Below the pieces are notes generated by a model. It had not been told where the DNA came from, did not search any database, and saw nothing but the letters and a program-made list of their open reading frames with translations. Shown one piece after another: positions 5,973-10,537 of a DNA stretch of 10,820 nt (within the stretch, counting starts at the first letter, position 1; each line of letters starts with the position of its first letter). Source of the DNA: Elusimicrobiota bacterium (GTDB lineage: Bacteria; RUG730); assembly GCA_031259185.1 (NCBI GenBank), contig JAIRLV010000071.1, forward strand, positions 1 to 10,820. The letters are read 5' to 3'. The position numbers were made by a program, and so were the translations under genes.

Positions 5973-6249
5973 TCCAATTAAAATCCTCTAATTCAGCACT
6001 TGGCGTATTCATTCCTTCTATAATTTTTTCCATCATACCTGGTATGCTTTCTAAATATTCAGTATCATTTTTGTATTTTTTATTAGGGATATTTAAAGAA
6101 AAAGGGATAGCTTGTTCTAAAATTATTTTATAAAAAAATATATTAATCGCTTCTGCAATAGAAATCCCTAATTTTGAAAGCGTTGTATCTACATTTTTTT
6201 TTATATTTTCATTAACTCTAACATGTATAATAGCATTTTTTTTAATCAT
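5965..6249 (-). CDS. RelB/DinJ-family antitoxin
   Basis: A 94-residue protein with a ribbon-helix-helix N-terminus (I-I-H-V-R-V-N-x-x-I-K-K, about 7-18, then the helix S-K-L-G-I-S-I-A-E-A-I-N-I-F-F at 25-39), as in RelB/DinJ antitoxins, and a C-terminal toxin-binding tail with M-N-T-P-S-A-E-L-E-D-F (80-90). It neutralises the adjacent YoeB and should repress its own promoter with it. AAGGAG lies about 7 bases before ATG 6247-6249. YoeB is classically paired with a YefM/Phd antitoxin, so this is a mixed pairing, though such combinations occur in low-GC bacteria. Confidence 0.88.
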   Translation of the reverse strand: MIKKNAIIHVRVNENIKKNVDTTLSKLGISIAEAINIFFYKIILEQAIPFSLNIPNKKYKNDTEYLESIPGMMEKIIEGMNTPSAELEDFNWNE

Positions 6250-6301
6250 GAATAGCTCCTTTTAATTTAAAAAAAATTATAAAATTTTATTTACAAGCAT
6301 T

Positions 6302-6334
6302 AAATAAATGTGAAATAAATGTGAAACAAATATA
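6302..6334 (-). repeat. Tandem 11-base repeats, probable antitoxin operator
   Basis: AAATAAATGTG occurs twice back to back (6302-6312, 6313-6323), followed by a degenerate AAACAAATATA (6324-6334) that runs into the -10 box of the minus-strand promoter. Direct repeats at one helical turn, over the -10 and transcription start of a toxin-antitoxin operon, fit binding sites for a ribbon-helix-helix antitoxin. The role is inferred from position. Confidence 0.5.
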
Positions 6335-6357
6335 ACACAAATTAATTAAATTGTCAA
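6329..6357 (-). promoter_or_regulatory. Promoter of the toxin-antitoxin cassette
   Basis: On the minus strand: TTGACA (complement of 6352-6357), a 17-base spacer, and TATATT (complement of 6329-6334) with an upstream TG (extended -10 TGTTATATT). The block TTTGTGTTATATT is identical to that of the retropepsin cassette promoter, and TTGACAATTT matches too. Confidence 0.75.
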
Positions 6358-6387
6358 TTAAAAAAAATTAAAAAGGAGAAAAAAAGT

Positions 6388-6903
6388 ATGTTTATAATAA
6401 AAAAAGGTTCTAGTCCTAGTAGTTTTCAATTGAAAAATAAAATAATAACATTAAAAGCAGAACCGATAATAAACAATATTGATAACCAAGACTGGGAGGA
6501 AGTATTAACAAAATACGGAAAATTTGTAAAAGAGCGGATATTTGATGAAAAAACAAATCCTAAAGGCTGTTTTATAGTGAGTGATAAAAAAGAAATAGCA
6601 AAAGATGAAGGAGCAGAAGTATTAGGCGATTTAAAAGATAACTCATCAAGAATAAATGTAGCTAATGCAGACGATGCAGATAATTCAAAAGATAGTTATT
6701 CTATCAATAGTGATAATAGTGGTAGTGGTGATGACACTAGCACTGGGACTATTGATATAGTTAGCGATGAAGAATATGAAAGATTAGAATTGTTATCAAA
6801 AGCGAAAGAATTAGGAATAAAGGCAGCGCATTTATACAATGTGGAAAATTTAAAGGAAAAAATAAATCAAATACTAAAGGAACAATCTAAAAAAAATGAC
6901 TAA
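6388..6903 (+). CDS. Head-module protein with C-terminal HeH/SAP-like helix pair
   Basis: A 171-residue protein of unknown exact role. Residues 1-75 form a compact N-terminal part. Residues 80-125 are a low-complexity acidic linker rich in D, N, S and G. Residues 133-165 (L-L-S-K-A-K-E-L-G-I-K-A-A-H-L-Y-N-V-E-N-L-K-E-K-I) match the HeH/LEM/SAP/Rho-N type helix-extended-helix pattern seen at the ends of many phage head proteins and likely to bind DNA. GGAG at 6375-6378 lies 9 bases before the ATG. The gene restarts the late operon after the toxin-antitoxin cassette and overlaps the DUF4054 gene by 8 bases. It is probably a connector-associated or DNA-contacting protein. Confidence 0.6.
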   Translation: MFIIKKGSSPSSFQLKNKIITLKAEPIINNIDNQDWEEVLTKYGKFVKERIFDEKTNPKGCFIVSDKKEIAKDEGAEVLGDLKDNSSRINVANADDADNSKDSYSINSDNSGSGDDTSTGTIDIVSDEEYERLELLSKAKELGIKAAHLYNVENLKEKINQILKEQSKKND

Positions 6904-7312
6904 TCAAATAATAGTAGATCCTGAAAAATTTAGAAAATATTTTAATGAATTTGTAAATGCAAGCGATGACCAGATAGAATTTGCAAGTTTAGGAGCATCT
7001 AGTTTTATCTCAACAACAAAAGGCAGTATTAACTTATTAGAAAAGTTGCAAGAGCGAGGAGTATATTTAGCGACAGCGCATATTTTGTCAATCCAATTGG
7101 ATCCGACAAAAGCAAAAGGTTTTATAGGTAGCGCAAGAGAAGGAAAAGATAGCGTTAGTTATATTCCGCCGCAATTCAAGAATAATTTAGAATATTATTT
7201 GAGTCTAACGCCATATGGATTAGAGTTATTATCAATCCTTTCGCAGATTCAACCGCTTACGCCAAAAAAGCCAGCTAATATATATCCGTATTATAATGCA
7301 ATTAGGAGATAG
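6896..7312 (+). CDS. DUF4054-type head-tail connector protein
   Basis: A 138-residue protein with the DUF4054 pattern: D-P-E-K-F-R-K-Y-F-N-E-F near the N-terminus (8-19), a helix ending L-A-T-A-H-I-L (58-64), S-A-R-E-G-K-D-S-V-S-Y (79-89), and L-T-P-Y-G-L-E-L-L (104-112). This all-helical family forms the adaptor ring under the portal (gp6/gp15-like). It overlaps the previous gene by 8 bases with ATG inside the upstream end, and the next gene's ribosome site lies within its last codons, so it is tightly coupled. Confidence 0.78.
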   Translation: MTNQIIVDPEKFRKYFNEFVNASDDQIEFASLGASSFISTTKGSINLLEKLQERGVYLATAHILSIQLDPTKAKGFIGSAREGKDSVSYIPPQFKNNLEYYLSLTPYGLELLSILSQIQPLTPKKPANIYPYYNAIRR

Positions 7313-7316
7313 CTTT

Positions 7317-7910
7317 ATGTCGGAAGATTTTAGTATTAGTATTGATATGAAAGATTTAGATCAGACTTTTAAAAAAGTATTGAGAGAATTAAAACATATA
7401 AAAGGAGTAAAGGTTGGATATTTTAGAGATTATAAATACCCGAATGGACGATCATTAATAGCGAATGCATTGACCCATGAATTTGGAGCAGATGTAAAAA
7501 TTCCAGATTATGCAGGCAGACTATATAAACATATAAGTAAATTGAATTCTAAAATATTCAATAGAAAGGGTAGATCTCTTAAAAAAGGTATAAAAAATTG
7601 GTTAAAAGTAGATATAAAAAAAACATTTAAAATACCAGCCCGGCCATTTATGGATATAACGCTTAATAAATATGCTGACGAATGGGTAAAAGATTTTCAA
7701 AAGAATTTAAGTAATGAAAGAGATATAGGTATGCAATTATTAGAACTGGGAGATAGTATAAAAAGCGATATAGCCCATACGATTAACTCCAATCTTCCAC
7801 CACCTAATGCAAAGTCTACAATTAGAAAAAAGAAATCAACTCAAACGCTGATAGACACAAAAAAGATGGTAACTAGCATACATAGAGAAATAGTATTGTC
7901 AGGAGAATAA
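7317..7910 (+). CDS. HK97 gp10-like neck / virion morphogenesis protein
   Basis: A 197-residue protein. I place the start at ATG 7317 because AGGAG (7304-7308) stands 8 bases before it. An upstream in-frame start at 7296 would add seven residues and has no ribosome site. Seen in order: V-G-Y-F (33-36), A-N-A-L-T-H-E-F-G-A (49-58), a basic helical insert (about 70-105), I-P-A-R-P-F-M (106-112), a helix with L-G-D-S-I-K-S-D-I (144-152), then L-I-D-T-K-K-M-V-T-S-I (178-188). The E-F-G / I-P-x-R-P-F / L-x-D-T-x-x-h-x-x-S-I sequence is typical of gp10-like neck and Mu-type virion morphogenesis proteins at the head-tail joint. Confidence 0.72.
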   Translation: MSEDFSISIDMKDLDQTFKKVLRELKHIKGVKVGYFRDYKYPNGRSLIANALTHEFGADVKIPDYAGRLYKHISKLNSKIFNRKGRSLKKGIKNWLKVDIKKTFKIPARPFMDITLNKYADEWVKDFQKNLSNERDIGMQLLELGDSIKSDIAHTINSNLPPPNAKSTIRKKKSTQTLIDTKKMVTSIHREIVLSGE

Positions 7911-7911
7911 A

Positions 7912-8301
7912 ATGAATTTGCATAATATAGTCGGTCCTGCATTAGATGTATTAAACAAGCGAGTAAAAATAAAGATTATAAAAGGTGGGAAAGTCGCATA
8001 CAACCCTTTAACGACAATTCCAACGACGACAGGCGGAGAAACAATTGAAGTATTAGCAAGAGTTCAACCATCAGGAATAGACGCAATAACTAGAGCGGAG
8101 CGTGAATTGATGGGATTTGAGGTATTAGATTTTTATGTAAGCGCAAATGCCGTTGCAATGGATTATATAGAGCAATTGGCGAATGACAAAATTATTTACA
8201 ACGGGTTTATTTATAACATAGTTTCAAGGGAGAATTGGTGGAAAAACGGCTGGATGATGTTGACAGCATACAAACTGGAGAAAAAAATTGACGAGCAATG
8301 A
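7912..8301 (+). CDS. Probable head-closure (stopper) protein
   Basis: A 129-residue beta-rich protein with no strong named motif. The central V-L-A-R-V-Q-P-S (47-54) and the C-terminal strand series with Y-N-G-F-I-Y-N-I-V and N-G-W-M-M-L-T-A-Y look like the small beta-barrel stopper proteins that plug the connector. GGAG (in TCAGGAGAATAAA) lies 6 bases before the ATG, which begins one base after the previous stop. The assignment comes from size, predicted fold and position between the neck and terminator proteins. A different neck role is possible. Confidence 0.5.
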   Translation: MNLHNIVGPALDVLNKRVKIKIIKGGKVAYNPLTTIPTTTGGETIEVLARVQPSGIDAITRAERELMGFEVLDFYVSANAVAMDYIEQLANDKIIYNGFIYNIVSRENWWKNGWMMLTAYKLEKKIDEQ

Positions 8302-8797
8302 AATATTAGAAAGGATAAGAAAATATATAAAAAAGTATATGCCGAGTTTTCAATTTATAGAGGCATATTTAAACGATGAGCCAGCGCCATTAGTGGATTA
8401 TGGAGTGATATTTATAAGGAGTGTAAAACCTAAAAGCTGGGGACAAATTAGAGAAATAGTAGATTTGAGACAAGAGCAAATAGTTAAATTCGTGAAAGAT
8501 ATGCAAAGAATATATACTTTTCAAGTAGATATATTTGGGAATAATGCATTGGAAAATATAAAACTAATACAGCAATATTTAGACGCTCTATTAGATAATG
8601 ATAGAGAACTAGGAATGAAGGGTAATTTAGGAGAAATATTAGACAAGACATATATAATGGATAATAGTCGCTGGATGAGATATTATAGTTTTGATTTTGA
8701 ATTATTTATAGTAGATACAATAGAATTAAATGCAGAAATGTATTTAAAAAAAGGCGTTGTAGAGGTTGTAAATAGAGGGAATAGTTATCATGAATAA
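8288..8797 (+). CDS. Probable tail-terminator / neck protein (TTG start)
   Basis: A 169-residue protein starting at TTG 8288. The GGAG at 8277-8280 stands 7 bases upstream and no in-frame ATG or GTG offers a better start. It overlaps the previous gene by 14 bases. The F-Q-V-D-I-F-G-N-N-A-L-E-N-I-K-L-I-Q-Q-Y core (about 78-97) and the C-terminal strands Y-Y-S-F-D-F-E-L-F-I-V resemble the gp12-like neck terminator / LIC_12616-type proteins of tailed phages, where an aromatic-D-h-F/Y-G segment precedes a long helix. That makes it the likely ring at the top of the tail. Confidence 0.6.
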   Translation: MTSNEILERIRKYIKKYMPSFQFIEAYLNDEPAPLVDYGVIFIRSVKPKSWGQIREIVDLRQEQIVKFVKDMQRIYTFQVDIFGNNALENIKLIQQYLDALLDNDRELGMKGNLGEILDKTYIMDNSRWMRYYSFDFELFIVDTIELNAEMYLKKGVVEVVNRGNSYHE

Positions 8798-9389
8798 AGA
8801 CCTAGTCAAAATAGAAGTAAGCAAAGATTTATTATTGTATGGGTTGAGATATGTGATAAAGATATTAGATAATAATATAAAGTTAAGCAATGAATTCAAG
8901 GAAAGCGAACATAAGAGAGATAAGGTAGGAAGGTTTGCAGAAAAGGGAAAGAGTGATAATTACAAAGAAATATTTGAGAGAATAAAGAGTGAAGTTGACC
9001 CTGAAGTAAGGGCAAAGATGGAAAAAGTGAATATTGATTTTGAAAAAGATAATATTTTGCCAGAACTAAATAAAGAGGATTTAGAGGAATTAGAATTAAA
9101 AAAAGATTATCCAGTAAGATTAAAGAAAAATATTATTGCTAGACAGGATTTGGAACATACAGAAATAAAAAAAGAGGATGTTAATATGCTACTTGCGACA
9201 GCATTGTATAATCCAGATATAAAAGCGGAAGGTAAAGGCGAAGGCTATATACATTTTGTGAAAAAATTAGGGAATAATAAAAATTCTTTGGTTCTTTTAG
9301 ATATAAAAGAAAATTATGATGGTTTTTATGATATAGTACATTACTTTTTTATTAGAGAAAAGAGTAAAAAACAAATGCTAAAAAAATAA
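8790..9389 (+). CDS. Late-operon protein with ESEHxRDKxGxFA motif and PBECR-like nuclease/toxin domain
   Basis: A 199-residue protein. Residues 36-50 (F-K-E-S-E-H-K-R-D-K-V-G-R-F-A) repeat the motif at residues 188-202 of the prohead protease. Residues 55-105 are a charged helical linker. Residues 108-199 have the strand/helix order and spaced polar residues of the phage-borne Barnase-EndoU-ColicinE5/D-RelE-like (PBECR) domains: V-R-L-K-K-N-I-I-A-R, then D-L-E-H (120-123), a helix to L-Y-N-P-D-I (139-144), G-Y-I-H-F (152-156), S-L-V-L-L-D-I (166-172) and D-I-V-H-Y-F-F (181-187). His123, His155 and His184 are candidate catalytic residues. It overlaps the terminator gene by 8 bases and a GAGGGA lies 9 bases upstream. 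It may be a nuclease carried in the virion. The domain match is by eye and no immunity gene is evident. Confidence 0.62.
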   Translation: MNKDLVKIEVSKDLLLYGLRYVIKILDNNIKLSNEFKESEHKRDKVGRFAEKGKSDNYKEIFERIKSEVDPEVRAKMEKVNIDFEKDNILPELNKEDLEELELKKDYPVRLKKNIIARQDLEHTEIKKEDVNMLLATALYNPDIKAEGKGEGYIHFVKKLGNNKNSLVLLDIKENYDGFYDIVHYFFIREKSKKQMLKK

Positions 9390-9399
9390 AAGGTTAATG
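9380..9399 (-). terminator. Intrinsic terminator of the small RNA
   Basis: On the minus strand the 3' arm CATTAACCTTT of the RNA's closing stem runs directly into TTTATTTTTTT. A stem plus T-run of this kind is a normal Rho-independent terminator. The T-run coincides with the AAAAAATAA end of the + strand effector gene. The + strand lacks a T-run after the same structure, so it should not terminate the late operon. Confidence 0.6.
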
Positions 9400-9504
9400 T
9401 GGAAGGACGCCCAATCTCATTTAAGAGAATCCCTTCATCGTATTAGTGAAAATCACTAAACGGCAGGCGGGGGCGAATTTTCTGCAGTTCGCATCAACCT
9501 TTAT
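9380..9504 (-). ncRNA. Free-standing structured small RNA
   Basis: The sequence is much richer in G and C than its surroundings and lies between its own promoter and terminator. A closing stem AAAGGTTGATG (complement of 9492-9502) pairs with CATTAACCTTT (complement of 9389-9399) over 11 bp with one G-U pair, followed by a T-rich tail to about 9380. Inside are CGAA/TTCG (9474-9491), a 10-bp stem with one bulge around TTAGTGA/TCACTAA (9439-9462) and GAAGG/CCTTC (9402-9436) with an inner TCTC/GAGA. CGCCC near the 5' side could pair with GGGCG near the 3' side as a pseudoknot or alternative fold (+ strand 9471-9475 and 9408-9412). There is no ORF. I do not recognise the family. Its terminator overlaps the stop codon of the convergent effector gene. 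Confidence 0.7.
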
Positions 9505-9510
9505 AACTGA

Positions 9511-9539
9511 AATATACACTAAAAAACTAAAAAAGTCAA
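9511..9539 (-). promoter_or_regulatory. Promoter of the small RNA
   Basis: On the minus strand: TTGACT (complement of 9534-9539), exactly 17 bases, then TATATT (complement of 9511-9516). The start would fall near 9504-9507, at the foot of the RNA's closing stem. No coding sequence follows, which supports an RNA gene. Confidence 0.7.
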
Positions 9540-9540
9540 G
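9528..9540 (+). repeat. 13-base direct repeat, left copy
   Basis: TAAAAAAGTCAAG occurs here and again at 10444-10456, on either side of the ImmA cassette. On the minus strand it is CTTGACTTTTTTA, so this copy doubles as the -35 region of the small-RNA promoter. It could be a duplicated target, a duplicated promoter part, or chance in AT-rich DNA. Confidence 0.4.
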
Positions 9541-9572
9541 ATTTTTTAATATTGGCTTTGAAATATAAAAAT

Positions 9573-9588
9573 GTTCTTTGAAAATTTT
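9573..9588 (+). promoter_or_regulatory. boxA-like element, copy 3
   Basis: GTTCTTTGAAAATTTT, preceded by AT as in copy 1 (TATAAAAATGTTCTTTGA against TATAAAAAATGTTCTTTGA). It lies 16 bases before the 3' end of the minus-strand ImmA cassette and runs into the left inverted repeat at 9586. Confidence 0.5.
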
Positions 9589-9601
9589 GAATTTAGTTAA
9601 A
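9586..9601 (+). repeat. Left arm of a perfect 16-bp inverted repeat around the ImmA cassette
   Basis: TTTGAATTTAGTTAAA here is matched exactly on the minus strand at 10443-10428. The pair encloses both cassette genes with only a few bases to spare on the left (the membrane-protein stop is at 9604). Confidence 0.6.
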
Positions 9602-9603
9602 GG

Positions 9604-9891
9604 TTAAGATTGTTTAGAATTGTTTAGTTTTATTCCTAACATTGATAATGCGAAAAAAATAATCCCTAATATATTTTCATATATTTTTTGCATAATTTTA
9701 ATCTGAAATTCTTTATCTGAAAATAACCAAATATTGAATAAAACAAATAGAGAACCCAATCCTGAAGCTAAAAAAATTAAGATTATGATTTTTGTATATT
9801 TACGAAAAACATAATTATCATTTTTTTCTTTTGTTTTAAGTTCTTTATCGCTAAAAAGTTGTTTTGGATTTTGTTTAGATATATGCGACAT
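9604..9891 (-). CDS. Small two-helix membrane protein
   Basis: A 95-residue protein with a charged N-terminus (1-33), a first membrane segment at about 34-57 (I-I-I-L-I-F-L-A-S-G-L-G-S-L-F-V-L), a short loop, and a second at about 72-89. By the positive-inside rule both termini may be cytoplasmic. It overlaps the metallopeptidase gene by 17 bases and lacks a clear ribosome site of its own, so it is probably made by coupling. I do not recognise a family. Its pairing with a protease suggests a target, effector or anchor of that protease. A holin-like role is possible from size alone. Confidence 0.6.
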   Translation of the reverse strand: MSHISKQNPKQLFSDKELKTKEKNDNYVFRKYTKIIILIFLASGLGSLFVLFNIWLFSDKEFQIKIMQKIYENILGIIFFALSMLGIKLNNSKQS

Positions 9892-10384
9892 TATAGCCTA
9901 AATTCCTTAGTCTTAGTATAATTGCTGGTTTTGATACAGCGAAATTAGAAGCAATTTTTTTTATAATTTTTTCATCTTTTATAAAAGTCTTTTTTTCAAT
10001 TTTTAAAGTTTCCAAATATTCGTCTACATATTTTACAGGCATTATGATATTAGCCGCTAAATCGTCAGCTTCTATTTCTTTTTCATTATCTAAAGAATCA
10101 ATACTTTCTCTTCCAATTTTACTTCCGTCAGAAATATGAGATTTATGCAAAACAAAATGCGCTATCTCATGAGCAATAGAAAAACGTTGCCTTTCTTTGT
10201 TTTGGTTTTCATTAACGATAATTTTAAACTGTTCTCCATCCTTTACTATAAAAGCAGATTCGTCACTATCCATAATTTCACTATATACAGCTATTCCAAG
10301 AGTATTAGCAAGAGAAACTATGTCAATACTTTTTTTTTCATTAAAGCTACAGTCTACAAATTTTAATAATTCTTCTTTATTCAT
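9875..10384 (-). CDS. ImmA/IrrE-type zinc metallopeptidase (DUF955)
   Basis: A 169-residue protein with the family hallmarks: R-F-S-I-A-H-E-I-A-H-F-V-L-H (67-80) containing HEIAH (72-76), and E-x-E-A-D-D-L-A-A-N-I-I-M-P (103-116) with Glu105 as likely third zinc ligand. A C-terminal helical part, I-A-S-N-F-A-V-S-K-P-A-I-I-L-R-L-R-N-L-G (144-163), is usual in this group. Relatives cleave phage or ICE repressors (B. subtilis ImmA) or regulators (IrrE). No helix-turn-helix partner is encoded beside it, and the next gene is a membrane protein, which is not the classical ImmR/ImmA layout. AGAGG lies about 9 bases before ATG 10382-10384. Confidence 0.88.
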   Translation of the reverse strand: MNKEELLKFVDCSFNEKKSIDIVSLANTLGIAVYSEIMDSDESAFIVKDGEQFKIIVNENQNKERQRFSIAHEIAHFVLHKSHISDGSKIGRESIDSLDNEKEIEADDLAANIIMPVKYVDEYLETLKIEKKTFIKDEKIIKKIASNFAVSKPAIILRLRNLGYNVAYI

Positions 10385-10414
10385 AATAAATTACCTCTTT
10401 TAACAACTATTAAT

Positions 10415-10442
10415 ATTATATCATATTTTTAACTAAATTCAA
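10415..10442 (-). promoter_or_regulatory. Promoter of the ImmA cassette
   Basis: On the minus strand: TTGAAT (complement of 10437-10442), 16 bases, then TATAAT (complement of 10415-10420) with an upstream TG (extended -10 TGATATAAT). The leader to the start codon is about 25 bases and holds AGAGG. The -35 lies inside the right arm of the cassette's inverted repeat. Confidence 0.7.
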
Positions 10443-10443
10443 A
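10428..10443 (-). repeat. Right arm of the perfect 16-bp inverted repeat around the ImmA cassette
   Basis: The minus strand reads TTTGAATTTAGTTAAA, identical to + strand 9586-9601. It is immediately followed on the + strand by the second copy of the 13-base direct repeat (10444-10456). Confidence 0.6.
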
Positions 10444-10456
10444 TAAAAAAGTCAAG
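10444..10456 (+). repeat. 13-base direct repeat, right copy
   Basis: TAAAAAAGTCAAG, identical to 9528-9540, directly abutting the right inverted-repeat arm. Confidence 0.4.
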
Positions 10457-10470
10457 TAATAATAAAAAAA

Positions 10471-10528
10471 GGAGGGCATAATAAGAATATCAATTAATGA
10501 TATTAAGGGAATAAGTTCTTTGAAATAA
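10471..10528 (+). pseudogene. Orphan ribosome site and short reading frame on the late strand
   Basis: AAAAAAAGGAGG ending at 10475 is the strongest Shine-Dalgarno on the + strand in this part of the window, but no ATG, GTG or TTG start lies 5-12 bases downstream in an ORF of useful length. The frame beginning at ATA 10481 reads I-R-I-S-I-N-D-I-K-G-I-S-S-L-K and stops at 10526-10528 inside boxA-like copy 4. It looks like the beginning of the next late gene, cut off or displaced by the cassette that follows. Translation from ATA is unlikely to be efficient. Confidence 0.3.
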
Positions 10529-10530
10529 TT
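10515..10530 (+). promoter_or_regulatory. boxA-like element, copy 4 (diverged)
   Basis: GTTCTTTGAAATAATT on the + strand, 8 bases before the 3' end of the minus-strand locus at the right edge. The first ten bases match copy 3 exactly, and the tail is diverged. Confidence 0.4.
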
Positions 10531-10537
10531 ATATAAA

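Noticed and set aside
6302-6334. CRISPR-like array from the tandem 11-base repeats.
   Set aside because: The repeats are short, directly adjacent and without spacers. Position over a toxin-antitoxin promoter fits an operator.
9391-9502. tRNA, SRP RNA or tmRNA in the GC-rich structured stretch.
   Set aside because: No cloverleaf, T-loop GTTCRA, SRP GGAAG/AGCAG apical motif or tag-peptide frame can be found on either strand.
10136-10403. Two + strand ORFs opposite the metallopeptidase gene.
   Set aside because: The minus strand there encodes an intact HEIAH metallopeptidase. The + frames have no recognisable motif or ribosome site.
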